This document shows positions 18,476 through 26,851 of a DNA stretch of 64,000 nucleotides, piece after piece. The stretch lies in assembly GCA_963814055.1 (NCBI GenBank), contig CAWFBJ010000021.1:1-64000 (forward strand), in the 5' to 3' direction. Every line of letters starts with the position of its first letter. The stretch's first letter is position 1. The notes under the pieces are model-generated. The model was not told the DNA's origin. It saw only the letters and a list, made by a program, of their open reading frames with translations, and did not search any database. Both the position numbers and the translations under genes were made by a program. The DNA is from AWTP1-13 sp963814055 (GTDB taxonomy: Bacteria; Pseudomonadota; Alphaproteobacteria; Rhizobiales; Hyphomicrobiaceae).

Positions 18476-19549
18476 TCAGCTCCCGGCGGCATCCAGAAGA
18501 TCAACCCGCTTCTTGAGGATCGAGTCGGCCTTGGAGGCAGGAATTTTGAACTCCCAGCCTTGCGTACGCTGGTTGATCTCGTCCGCCGTCTTCTTGGCCT
18601 CGCCCTCGCCAGTGGCCGCGATCGACAACCAATGGGCATCACCGTCCTTGCGCAGCCGCAGCGTGGTGGCGGGGCCGTCCGCAGATTCGATCTTGACCGT
18701 GCTGACGACAGCGGCAGCCGGGGCCGCATCGAGCTTGCGAACATCGTCCATATCTATGCTTGCCAGCGCCCGCGCGATGCTCTCGGCCGCGCCCGCATCC
18801 TTCAGCTTCTTGTCCGCCGGAGGAAAGCCCGCAAACTGCAGCTTGCCGGCAGTTGGCTCGGGAACCGACTGCTTGGCGTCCTTGTCGTTCTTGGCAGGCG
18901 CTGCCTGACGTTCGATGCGCAAAGGTTGCTCGCCCGGAATCTCGATGATGACCCGGCTGATCTTGGTGGCATCGGCCGTATACACCGAGGTCTTGAGCCA
19001 ATCCTTCGCCATGGCGGAAGCATCCAGCTCGGCATTGGCGAGCCAGGTTTGCGGATCACCCGGCTTGCGCACGTAGGTACCGGACTTGCCGGTGCCGAGG
19101 AGGTCCAGGCGCTTTTTGCCGATCACGACCTCGCCCATGACGTTGCCCTTGGCGCCCAGGAGGCGAACGAGCCGCGACTTGGCGCTCTTGTCAGCGGGGT
19201 CCTCCAGCTCAAGGGCGGCGTACCTGTCGGGCCTGCGCGTTTTGCTCTCGATGAGATCGGCCTCGGCGAGGCCAACCAGCAGCGTGCGCACCTTGGAGGG
19301 ATCGGCTGAATAGTTGCCACGGTTCTTGAGACCCCAGCTGCCGCCTGCTCGCTCGAGCACCATGGTGTTGTCACCCTGGCGGACCTCGATGGTGGCGATC
19401 TGACTGGCATCGCTCACCAGCGTGGGAAAGAGCTTGGCGCCGGCCGCCCTGCCCGTGCTCCACTGATTGTTGGAGGCAAAGCTGACGACGGCGAACAGCA
19501 CCGACAACGCCGCGGCAATCGCGAGGTAGACGAAATTCCTGGGTGTCAT
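18476..19549 (-). CDS. DUF4340 domain protein of Gld-type ABC system
   Basis: 357-aa protein with one N-terminal membrane segment (FVYLAIAAALSVLFAVVSFA) and a DUF4340 extracytoplasmic part (IATIEVRQGDNTMVLERAGGSWGLKN and similar). It is the last gene of the four-gene exporter operon; its ATG overlaps the stop of the GldG-like gene. The role is unknown, probably structural on the periplasmic side. It is convergent with the dehydrogenase, 17 nt away. Confidence 0.85.
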   Translation of the reverse strand: MTPRNFVYLAIAAALSVLFAVVSFASNNQWSTGRAAGAKLFPTLVSDASQIATIEVRQGDNTMVLERAGGSWGLKNRGNYSADPSKVRTLLVGLAEADLIESKTRRPDRYAALELEDPADKSAKSRLVRLLGAKGNVMGEVVIGKKRLDLLGTGKSGTYVRKPGDPQTWLANAELDASAMAKDWLKTSVYTADATKISRVIIEIPGEQPLRIERQAAPAKNDKDAKQSVPEPTAGKLQFAGFPPADKKLKDAGAAESIARALASIDMDDVRKLDAAPAAAVVSTVKIESADGPATTLRLRKDGDAHWLSIAATGEGEAKKTADEINQRTQGWEFKIPASKADSILKKRVDLLDAAGS

Positions 19550-21618
19550 GGCTGCGACTCCGAGGAGGTCTGAGTTGGCGGCGGCGGGGCGGACGTACGC
19601 CGGCGGCGATAGGCTGCCCAACCGATGCCGGCAAACCCGATCAGCAACGGCACGGCCGCGATGTTGGCAAACTTCAAAACACCATCAAGACGGTCGATGT
19701 CCTTGCGCAACTCGCGCTTCACTTCGCGCAGTTCGCGCCGCACCGACAGCATGTCGCCGCGGAACTTCTCGATTTCTTGGCGGTCCTTATCGGTCAGGAC
19801 CAGATTCTCGCCGTCACTCTGCTTCTCGAGGCCGGCAAGCTTGGTCTGCACTTCCCGCAACCTCGCGGTCAGCACCTGCTCCTTGTTGCGGAAGCGCTCC
19901 TCGGCATCGCGGCGCAGTTCGGCGACCAGCTCGAAGGGCCGGTCGCTGATGCCGCGGCCGCGTAGCGAGATGAGGGCGTCCGATCCGGAGAGGTTCTCCA
20001 GCGCGCCTAGCACAAACGCGCCGTTGTGGGCGTTCGGGATCGCCACCTGCTGGCCCAGGAACTCGCGCACCTCGACCCAGAACTGATCGTTGAGGAGATC
20101 GGAATCGGCGACCACTACGACGTTGATCTTGCCGCCCGTCACCTGCTTAGGCCGAGCCGGGGCTGCGGCGTCCGATTTTTTCTCAGGAACCGGCGCCTTG
20201 GCAGCGGGCGGTTTGGCCTTGGTCTTATCCGGGGCCTTGTCGGCTTCCGATTTAGCGTCTGGAGCGGGCGGGGCGGGCGGGGGGCCGTCGGGGAATGCGC
20301 TCTTGGCGTCGCCGGAGATCCGGGCCGCCAGCACGAGCTGCTTGCCACCGCGCTTGTAGTTGCGGAGCAGGCCCACTGCGTCGGGCATCATGGTGACGCT
20401 GTCGGCGGGAATCTGCATGGCGTCGGCGGTGGTCCGGATGATGGGGGCGAACTGGGTGGTCGCATCCGGAGCCTTGTCCAGGAAGCCCGCGCTGGCCAGA
20501 TTGAGGCGTTCGATGCCGCCCGCGAGCGGATCGCGCTCATCGAGATTGCGGCGGTCCAGGCCGAGCCACAGCACGTACTCCGTGACGCTGGCGCGCGGTC
20601 CGCCGCCGAACTGCACGCGGCGCGCGCGCGTGATGTCGCCGACAACCGTCTTGGGATCGAATACGACGCCCCAGGCCTTCAGCAGCTTCTCGAACTCGGA
20701 AAGATCCGGCGGCCCCTGCATCATCATCATCATGGGGTTGCCCTGGCGATGCGCTTCCGCCACGGGATCGACGAACGCCAGCACCTTGCCGCCGGACAGC
20801 GCGAACTGGTCGATGGCGTAGGCCGTGTCGGCGGACAGGCCCTCAGGCTGCACGACCATCAGCACGCCGATGTCGGCCGGGATTTCCTTAGCGTCCTTGG
20901 CGATCGTCTTGAGTTCGAAGAACTCGCGGATCTGCTCCAGCATGACCACCGGCGGCGAGGGGGGACGCCCCATCATCGGATTGCCGGGGCTGCCTTCGAT
21001 GGGGATGCCGCTGATGAGGCCCACGCCGCTCTTGGTCTGGTTCGCCAGCGTGACGATCAGCTTGGTCACGTCGTATTCGAGGAACCGCTCGCGGTCGGTC
21101 GACAGGAAGGGAAGATTGGACTCGGTATCGGTGGAATTCGATCCGACGATGCCGAAATAGCCCATCTCGCCTTCCTGGTTGAGGCGAATGCCCTTGAGGC
21201 CGGCGGCCACGGCGCGATCCTCGGCGTCGGAAAACGGCTCGGGATCGAGGAACGCGACCTGCAGCTTGCCGCGCGCGATGCCGCTGTATTGCTCGAGCAA
21301 GGTGCGTACCCGCTCGAACATCTTGGCGTAGCTCGGTGCCGCTTCGCCCAGCTTCTTGGAAAAGTAGACACGGATGTCGACCGGCTCGTCGATGGCCCGC
21401 AGGGTTTTGCGCGTGCCCTCGGAAATCGTGTAGAGGTGATCCTTGGTGAGATCGAGCCGCGCATCGCGCAGCGCGCTCGAAGCGATCAGGTTGACGGCCA
21501 GCAGGATGACGGCGCCCAGCGCCAGGCCGCCCCACGCCAGCTTGCGGCGATTGATCCCACCCGCAGCGGCAGCCGCGCGGTCGATAACGCCCGTGGTTTT
21601 TTGCGTCGTTTGAGCCAT
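19546..21618 (-). CDS. GldG-like ABC transport auxiliary protein
   Basis: 690-aa protein with an N-terminal membrane segment (about 28-46), a large periplasmic GldG/DUF4350-like domain (DLTKDHLYTISEGTRKTL, VDIRVYFSKKLGE, a Met-rich GNPMMMMM stretch) and a C-terminal membrane segment (about 655-675). A Pro/Ala/Lys-rich linker covers about residues 465-510. A coiled-coil stretch precedes the last membrane segment (about 585-650). In related operons it works with an ABC-2 permease and ATPase; in Bacteroidetes the homologues support gliding, elsewhere the substrate is unknown. Start MAQTTQKT at 21618. Confidence 0.87.
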   Translation of the reverse strand: MAQTTQKTTGVIDRAAAAAGGINRRKLAWGGLALGAVILLAVNLIASSALRDARLDLTKDHLYTISEGTRKTLRAIDEPVDIRVYFSKKLGEAAPSYAKMFERVRTLLEQYSGIARGKLQVAFLDPEPFSDAEDRAVAAGLKGIRLNQEGEMGYFGIVGSNSTDTESNLPFLSTDRERFLEYDVTKLIVTLANQTKSGVGLISGIPIEGSPGNPMMGRPPSPPVVMLEQIREFFELKTIAKDAKEIPADIGVLMVVQPEGLSADTAYAIDQFALSGGKVLAFVDPVAEAHRQGNPMMMMMQGPPDLSEFEKLLKAWGVVFDPKTVVGDITRARRVQFGGGPRASVTEYVLWLGLDRRNLDERDPLAGGIERLNLASAGFLDKAPDATTQFAPIIRTTADAMQIPADSVTMMPDAVGLLRNYKRGGKQLVLAARISGDAKSAFPDGPPPAPPAPDAKSEADKAPDKTKAKPPAAKAPVPEKKSDAAAPARPKQVTGGKINVVVVADSDLLNDQFWVEVREFLGQQVAIPNAHNGAFVLGALENLSGSDALISLRGRGISDRPFELVAELRRDAEERFRNKEQVLTARLREVQTKLAGLEKQSDGENLVLTDKDRQEIEKFRGDMLSVRRELREVKRELRKDIDRLDGVLKFANIAAVPLLIGFAGIGWAAYRRRRTSAPPPPTQTSSESQP

Positions 21619-21631
21619 GGAAAGCGGACCT

Positions 21632-22378
21632 TCAGGCGGCTTTGCGCTGATCGATGATGATCTTGTTGGCAAACAGGGCGAACGCGATCAGCGACAGGTA
21701 GAAGACGATGGCGGGCAGGTCGACGATGCCTTTGGTGATGCTCTCGAAATTGCCCAGGAAGCTCAGGGATGCGATCGCGGTAACGAGGGCCGCAGGGGCC
21801 CAGCCGCGGAAGAGATTCTGCACCAGTTCCAGCCCGCTCATGACGAGCAGGAAGCAGACGGTTGCCGCCACGATGAACGCCACCACCTGGTTCTTGGTCA
21901 GAGCCGAGATGCACGACGCAATGGCAAGGTAGGCGCCAGCCATCAGGAAGCTGCCGAGGTAGCTCGCAAGGATGACGCCGTTGTCGGGCTGACCCAGCAC
22001 ATTGACCGTGATCCACATGGGAAAGGTCAGGATCAGCGCCAGGCCGATGAAGGCCCAGGCGGCGAGGAACTTGCCGAGGATGGCCTCCCACGGCGAGATC
22101 GGCAGCGTCATCAGCAGCTCGATGGTGCCGGTCTTGCGCTCTTCGGCCCACAGCCGCATGCCGATGGCCGGCACCAGCAGCAGATAGAGCCACGGATGAT
22201 AGGTGAAGAAGGAAGACAACTCAGCCTGGCCGCGCTCGAAGAACGCACCGACGTAGAAGGCGAATGCGCCGGTCAGCGCCACGAAAATGATGAGGAAAAC
22301 CATGGCGATCGGCGTGGCGAAATAGCCCGCAAACTCACGCTTGGCCACGATCCAGATGTTCTGCAGCAACTCACGCAT
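21632..22378 (-). CDS. ABC-2 type permease (GldF-like)
   Basis: 248-aa integral membrane protein with six hydrophobic segments. Family features are the N-terminal IVAKREFAGYFATPIA and the conserved GMRLWAEERKTGTIELLMTLP loop. It is the membrane part of the exporter. The start lies 8 nt inside the ATPase gene's end and the next gene begins 14 nt downstream. Confidence 0.92.
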   Translation of the reverse strand: MRELLQNIWIVAKREFAGYFATPIAMVFLIIFVALTGAFAFYVGAFFERGQAELSSFFTYHPWLYLLLVPAIGMRLWAEERKTGTIELLMTLPISPWEAILGKFLAAWAFIGLALILTFPMWITVNVLGQPDNGVILASYLGSFLMAGAYLAIASCISALTKNQVVAFIVAATVCFLLVMSGLELVQNLFRGWAPAALVTAIASLSFLGNFESITKGIVDLPAIVFYLSLIAFALFANKIIIDQRKAA

Positions 22379-23333
22379 TGGTCTTGTCCAAGTCGGAGGA
22401 GGTGATCTGGCGGAAGACGTCGTCGAGCTTGCCGCGCTCGACGAAGATCTCTTCTACCACCAGTGATTTCTGGCGGATGGCGGCGGCAACATCGGTGACG
22501 ATGCCGGCGCCGTTCTTCGGGATGGCTCGCAGCAGGAGATGGCCGTCGGACGTGCTGACGGTCTCGATGCTGCCGACGCCAGCAACGGCGGCCAGGGCAT
22601 CCTTCAGGGCTTCGGCTTTGTCGGCTGCAACACGCACCGCGACCGCTCCGTGATAGGGAACCCTGCGCATCAGGTCCTCGGCGGTGCCGTCGGCGACGAT
22701 GCGTCCCCTGTTGATCACGACAGCGCGCGTGCAGACGGCCTCGACCTCTTCGAGGATGTGCGTGGAGACGATGATGGCCTTCTCCTTGGCCATTTCCATG
22801 ATGAGCTGGCGCACCTGGTGCTTCTGGTTGGGATCAAGCCCATCGGTGGGCTCGTCCATGATCAGCACCTCAGGGTCGTTGAGAATAGCCTGGGCGATGC
22901 CCACGCGGCGCTTGTAGCCCTTGGAAAGCGTTTCGATCGTCTGCTCGAGCACCGGACCAAGACCGGTCCTCTCGACCGCCAGCCCCACCGCCTTGGCGAG
23001 CGCATCGCCTCGCAACCCCCTGAGCTCGGCGACGAAACGGAGCAAACCCTTCGGCGTCATCTCGGCGTAGAGCGGCGCGCCCTCGGGCAAATAACCGAGC
23101 CGCTTCCTGGCTTCCTTGGGATGGTCCTGAACATCAAAGCCGGCGATGCGCGCCCGGCCCGCATCCGGCTCGAGAAAGCCCGTGATCAGGCGCATGGTGG
23201 TGGACTTGCCGGCACCGTTGGGGCCAAGGAAACCTAGGACTTCACCGCGCGCCACATTGAGCGTGATGCCGTCGACGGCTCTGAGCCTGCCGAAACTTTT
23301 GGCAAGACCCTCCGCTTCAATGAGGGCGGTCAT
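22371..23333 (-). CDS. ABC transporter ATP-binding protein (GldA-like)
   Basis: 320-aa ATPase. Walker A is GPNGAGKS (residues 37-44), the signature is LSKGYKRRVG, and Walker B is VLIMDEPTDGLDP, followed by the H-loop STHILEE. A C-terminal domain of about 100 residues follows, as in GldA/CcmA-like proteins. It powers the exporter encoded by the next three genes. Start at 23333 with GAGAGAACA just upstream on the - strand. Confidence 0.94.
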   Translation of the reverse strand: MTALIEAEGLAKSFGRLRAVDGITLNVARGEVLGFLGPNGAGKSTTMRLITGFLEPDAGRARIAGFDVQDHPKEARKRLGYLPEGAPLYAEMTPKGLLRFVAELRGLRGDALAKAVGLAVERTGLGPVLEQTIETLSKGYKRRVGIAQAILNDPEVLIMDEPTDGLDPNQKHQVRQLIMEMAKEKAIIVSTHILEEVEAVCTRAVVINRGRIVADGTAEDLMRRVPYHGAVAVRVAADKAEALKDALAAVAGVGSIETVSTSDGHLLLRAIPKNGAGIVTDVAAAIRQKSLVVEEIFVERGKLDDVFRQITSSDLDKTNA

Positions 23334-23713
23334 TGTTCTCTCTCCCGGCGTTCCCCGCGCACTCCTGTTCGTAAAGGCTTGGCAAGTCAAATGAATACGG
23401 TTTCATGGGGCTGCGACCAAAATTGCTGATCCGGACCGCAGCGAAGGCGTAACTCGGGACGAGCGGTCTGGCAGTTTTGTAAGAGAGCAATTGGCAGTGT
23501 CAACCCTGGAGTGCCAGGGTTCGTCGGGCGATCGCATGCTGCTCAAGGCTGAGGGGTGCGGCCAAACCTGTTGTGCCAGGACGTAAAACTCGTCCTCGCA
23601 AAAAAAGAGCCACGCCCCCCGGCGTGGCTTTACGTGTGCCCAACTCGTGGCCAGGCACACCAAATCATGGAGACCACCAATTCAATTGCGCCCGCAAAGG
23701 CGCGGCGAAACTC
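23334..23713. other. Intergenic region, 380 nt
   Basis: Divides the exporter operon from the small lipoprotein gene. It holds the exporter operon promoter region, not resolved here, and a - strand terminator at 23600-23628. No coding sequence is supported. Confidence 0.5.
23600..23628 (-). terminator. Rho-independent terminator of the small lipoprotein gene
   Basis: Perfect 8-bp stem GCCACGCC / GGCGTGGC with a 4-nt loop; on the - strand it is followed closely by seven T. It lies 86 nt past the stop of the lipoprotein gene. Confidence 0.8.
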
Positions 23714-23935
23714 CTAGTCCGCCCAAACGTATCCGAAACGGGCCATGCAGCGCCGCATCGCATGGACAGCACCTTCGTCGCGATCCGAGGCTACCCTGCG
23801 GCATCGAGACATTGCCCAATCGAACGATTCACCGACTGGGCCGCCGTCCGCCCGTTGCCACCGTGCTCCGTAGTTATTGGCACAGCCGCCTATGAGAACA
23901 GCGGCAGAAAGGGCCGCAACCGTAAGCAACTTCAT
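23714..23935 (-). CDS. Small lipoprotein, function unknown
   Basis: 73 aa with a lipoprotein signal peptide (MKLLTVAALSAAVLIGGC; lipobox LIGGC, lipidated Cys18). The mature part is about 55 residues with two further cysteines (MSRCRRVAS and MRRCMARFGY). A good ribosome site (GGGGGAGCT) precedes the ATG, and the gene ends in its own terminator. No family recognised. Confidence 0.7.
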   Translation of the reverse strand: MKLLTVAALSAAVLIGGCANNYGARWQRADGGPVGESFDWAMSRCRRVASDRDEGAVHAMRRCMARFGYVWAD

Positions 23936-24054
23936 AGCTCCCCCAACTCCAGACTAAGCCAAGAGCATCCTTACCAACAGGGCTGAGGGGAGACTAACCG
24001 GTTGTTTGGCTTATAAACAGCCTGTGCAACTCTTCTTGCGGGGAGGTGCAGCAA

Positions 24055-24561
24055 TCAGGTCACACGGCTTACTACGGCGACGGGCGGCGGCGTGCGCAGT
24101 GTCTGGTAGACGACGCAATAGCGCTCGGTGAGCTTCATCAGGGTGGCGCGCTGTTCCTCCGTGAGGTCGCCATCGATGTCGAAGGTGAGCCGGATGTCGC
24201 GGAAACCGACAGGGGCCTCCTTGGCCACACCCAGGGTACCCCGAAAATCCAGGTCGCCCTCGGCCCGAATCCTGGCATCCCGCACGTTGAGTCCCAGCGC
24301 CGTTGCAACCGCGTTCAGCGTCACGCCGGCGCAAGCCACAAGCGCCTCGAGCAGCATATCCCCGGAGCAGGCATGCATCCCGGTGCCACCGGTCGCCGGA
24401 TGCAGCCCCGCTTCCACGAGCGCCTTGCCGGTCTGCACCGAGCACGTCACGCCTGCGCCGATGTGTCCCTCGGCCTTGAGGGTAATGACAGCGGATTCCG
24501 GCTGCTCCCGGTATCTGTCCTTCAGCGGCGCCTGCAGCGTTTTGAGGGCGTTGGCGTCCAT
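24055..24561 (-). CDS. OsmC family protein
   Basis: 168-aa OsmC/Ohr-superfamily protein. The two redox cysteines are visible in LEALVACAGVTL and ERYCVVYQTL. Family members reduce organic hydroperoxides with a thiol partner. It is downstream of an HxlR-type regulator (11 nt) and near an FMN reductase, suggesting an electrophile or redox stress unit. Confidence 0.88.
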   Translation of the reverse strand: MDANALKTLQAPLKDRYREQPESAVITLKAEGHIGAGVTCSVQTGKALVEAGLHPATGGTGMHACSGDMLLEALVACAGVTLNAVATALGLNVRDARIRAEGDLDFRGTLGVAKEAPVGFRDIRLTFDIDGDLTEEQRATLMKLTERYCVVYQTLRTPPPVAVVSRVT

Positions 24562-24572
24562 GGCTGTCCCCC

Positions 24573-24947
24573 TTATGTGCGAGCAGCGGCCGCATCAAAT
24601 CGGCGGCGAGCGTCGGCCATCGTGTGCTGGTTGAGCAGCGCCCACTCGCCCAGCGCCTGCACGGGAACCCTCAACGAGAGGCCGAGTTCAGTCAAGGCGT
24701 ACTCGACGCTGGGCGGAACGGTCGGATGCACGGTGCGGGTGACCAGTCCGTCGCGTTCCAGCGCGCGCAAGGTCAGGGTCAACATGCGCTGCGAGATGCC
24801 GCCGACCTCGCGCTTGATCTCGCTGAACCGCTTGGGGCCGCTGCCCAGCAGGTTCACCACCAGCACGGTCCACTTGTCGCCGATGCGCGCAAGGACGTGG
24901 CTTATGGCCCGGCAGTCGCCGGATAAATGCGTGTACCTAGGTTTCAA
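24573..24947 (-). CDS. HxlR family transcriptional regulator
   Basis: 124-aa winged-helix regulator of the HxlR/MarR-like group. Typical features are CRAISHVLARIGDKWTVLVVNLL, FSEIKREVGGISQRMLTLTLRALERDGLV and the beta-wing with TVPPSVEYALTELG. Cys12 near the N-terminus is the usual redox sensor position in this family. Divergent from the FMN reductase gene across 82 nt, so it probably controls both directions. Confidence 0.9.
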   Translation of the reverse strand: MKPRYTHLSGDCRAISHVLARIGDKWTVLVVNLLGSGPKRFSEIKREVGGISQRMLTLTLRALERDGLVTRTVHPTVPPSVEYALTELGLSLRVPVQALGEWALLNQHTMADARRRFDAAAART

Positions 24948-25029
24948 GAATGTGCCTCCTTGTTGCCTGCGCCAGAGGTCACCTATGTAGTGCTAGTTAC
25001 AAACTTATACCAAAGATCAGGAGCCCGTC

Positions 25030-25578
25030 ATGTCCAAGATCGTCGTTATCGTCGGCAGCCTTCGCAAAGAGTCGATCAATCGCAGGCTGGCCGGCGCACT
25101 GACCAAGCTGGCGAAGCCCGGCACGCAATTCACGTTTGCCAGGATCGATGACCTGCCGCTGTTCAGTCAGGACTTGGAGCCGAGTCCACCGGCGGCGGTG
25201 ACCCGCCTGAAAGGCGAGATCGAAGCCGCCGATGGAGTGCTGATCCTCACGCCCGAGTACAACCGCTCGATCTCCGGCGTGCTCAAGAACGCCATCGACT
25301 GGGCCTCGCGCCCCTACGGCAAGAATTCATTCGACGGCAAGCCGACCGCTGCGCTCGGCACCTCGGGGGGAGCCGTCGGCACCGCCGTAGCGCAGCAGCA
25401 TCTGCGCAGCATCCTTGCTTATCTCAACGTCATCCTGATGGGGCAGCCCGAAGGCTACATCGTTTACAAGAAGGACATGGTGGACGACGCCGGAGACGTT
25501 GCGGACGAGAGCGTGCGCAAGTTCCTGCAGCTCTACATGGACAAGTTCACGGCCTGGGTGGAGCGGTTCGGCAAGTAA
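25030..25578 (+). CDS. NADPH-dependent FMN reductase (quinone/azo reductase type)
   Basis: 182-aa flavodoxin-fold oxidoreductase. The FMN-phosphate loop is GSLRKESINRRL (residues 9-20) and the second flavin loop is TPEYNRSISGVLKNAIDW. Such enzymes (ChrR/YieF-like) reduce quinones, azo dyes or chromate with NAD(P)H. Ribosome site AGGAG lies before the ATG. Divergent from the HxlR gene, a common pairing for quinone- or aldehyde-responsive regulation. Confidence 0.9.
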   Translation: MSKIVVIVGSLRKESINRRLAGALTKLAKPGTQFTFARIDDLPLFSQDLEPSPPAAVTRLKGEIEAADGVLILTPEYNRSISGVLKNAIDWASRPYGKNSFDGKPTAALGTSGGAVGTAVAQQHLRSILAYLNVILMGQPEGYIVYKKDMVDDAGDVADESVRKFLQLYMDKFTAWVERFGK

Positions 25579-25708
25579 CGGCCGCCCAATACTCCGTGTG
25601 CATCCGGCACTATGCCGCGGCCGGCCATGGCAGGAAGAGGAACTTTCCGCTCAGCTCTTGGTTCTCCAGACTGAACAAAGTTATTCACTTCTGCACACGG
25701 AGTACACC

Positions 25709-25783
25709 ATGCCGGTCCTTCTCTGGTTGCTGGGCGTACCGCTCAGTCTCGTGATTCTCCTGCTGCTGTTCGGCGTCGTCTAG
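25709..25783 (+). CDS. 24-residue single-span membrane peptide
   Basis: Small open frame from ATG 25709 to TAG 25783: MPVLLWLLGVPLSLVILLLL followed by FGVV. Almost entirely hydrophobic, one membrane span, with a CGGAG ribosome site 6-8 nt upstream. Very short proteins of this look are frequent in alphaproteobacteria. Function unknown; expression is not shown. Confidence 0.5.
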   Translation: MPVLLWLLGVPLSLVILLLLFGVV

Positions 25784-25910
25784 GCCGCAATCCCATCGGC
25801 CGAACTGCGCGCGAGAACTCGCCGCATTCGAGATGCAAAGAATCGGCGCGGGTGCTCGTTAGACGTTTGAGCGAGCAGGCCGTTGCCCCGGCCGCACCGG
25901 TATGACCGAT

Positions 25911-26068
25911 AAAATAAAAAACCATTGAGGGCGTACCCTCAATGGTCCTTCCCGCACCCATCGCCGGCCAGACGAGCGCCGGCGACGCTTTTGTAGGAAT
26001 GCCCGTGGGACCGGGCACCACCGTGACCTCAGCGCGACGAACCCCGCATCAAGCCTGAAATCGGCCAC
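25911..26068 (-). ncRNA. Candidate structured small RNA
   Basis: On the - strand three hairpins follow one another: TGCCCG/CGGGCA (26000-26017), an 8-bp TCGCCGGC/GCCGGCGA stem (25961-25985), and an 11-bp perfect stem ACCATTGAGGG/CCCTCAATGGT (25921-25946). A T-rich run (25911-25920) follows directly, as in an intrinsic terminator. A plausible promoter sits at 26075-26103. No convincing coding frame covers the region. Size about 150-160 nt. No known RNA family recognised. Confidence 0.5.
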
Positions 26069-26074
26069 CGTCGT

Positions 26075-26103
26075 GTTGTAAAAAGAGTGCCGTAGACGAT
26101 CAA
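26075..26103 (-). promoter_or_regulatory. Possible promoter of the candidate RNA
   Basis: Reading the - strand: TTGATC, 17 nt, TACAAC, a fair sigma-70-type pair. The -35 overlaps the left arm of the inverted repeat at 26091-26121. Confidence 0.35.
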
Positions 26104-26121
26104 CGTCTAAAGGCGTCTACG
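26091..26121. promoter_or_regulatory. Inverted repeat between XRE gene and candidate RNA
   Basis: CGTAGACG-N15-CGTCTACG, a perfect 8-bp inverted repeat 28-58 nt upstream of the XRE-type regulator gene. Likely operator for that regulator (inference from position). Confidence 0.45.
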
Positions 26122-26148
26122 CTCGGCGGGAGCGAGAGGGGATCGGGG

Positions 26149-26742
26149 TTGGCTGAAAACTGGGGCGAACTCGTCAAGCGTTACAGGCTGCGCCACGGCT
26201 TGACGCAAGGGCGCATGGCGACCGTGATCGGCGTGTCGCAGCGCACCGTCTCGCGCTGGGAGCGAGGAGACGACAAGCCCAGTCTCGATCTGCAAAGAAA
26301 ACTGCGGGACATGGGCTGGGAGCCACCGGGAACGCTGCTGGCAAGCCTTGCGCAATCGGTGCGGCACTGCCCATTCCCGCGCGCCCTCTCGCGCACGCAC
26401 AGGCTGCGCCTGCAGGCGCTCTCGGGTCCGGCCATCAGGAAGCGACCAACGGTGGTTGATTGGATCGGCCGCGATCTCGCGCCCATCGCCTGCGGGATTC
26501 TGGAAGAGATGCTAGATGACCGCTCGCTGCAGAAGAGCATTGCTGCCAGGGAGATCGCCTGCATTCTGACCACGACCCGCAGCGTATTGCGCACGAAAGA
26601 GCACCGGCAGATCGGGACCTATCGCACGTTGATCACGTACTTCTTCCATGAGGGAACACTCTACAGCGACGCGATTTCCACGCCGGCCCGTTCCGATGCG
26701 GCACTTGGCTATCGGGCGATTGCGATGGACGATGCGGTGTAA
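26149..26742 (+). CDS. XRE-type helix-turn-helix regulator
   Basis: 197-aa protein. The first 60 residues are a clear Cro/C1 helix-turn-helix (YRLRHGLTQGRMATVIGVSQRTVSRWERGDDKPS). The C-terminal 110 residues are not a domain I can name; a similar layout occurs in regulators with PAS-like sensory domains. It starts at a TTG (26149); there is no upstream ATG in frame. Divergent from the candidate small RNA, with an inverted repeat between. Confidence 0.75.
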   Translation: MAENWGELVKRYRLRHGLTQGRMATVIGVSQRTVSRWERGDDKPSLDLQRKLRDMGWEPPGTLLASLAQSVRHCPFPRALSRTHRLRLQALSGPAIRKRPTVVDWIGRDLAPIACGILEEMLDDRSLQKSIAAREIACILTTTRSVLRTKEHRQIGTYRTLITYFFHEGTLYSDAISTPARSDAALGYRAIAMDDAV

Positions 26743-26851
26743 GATGGGTCTACCCGTTCGGGTTCAGAACAGCGTGCGCTGCTCCGGCGTAGCCGGAGTC
26801 CCCTGACCACGGCGAGGCCCAGAGCTCGGGGCGAAGCGCGGCATCCAACCT

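Noticed and set aside
24948..25029. Operator for HxlR in the gap with the FMN reductase
   Set aside because: Only a weak GTA-N8-TAC dyad could be found; not enough to annotate.
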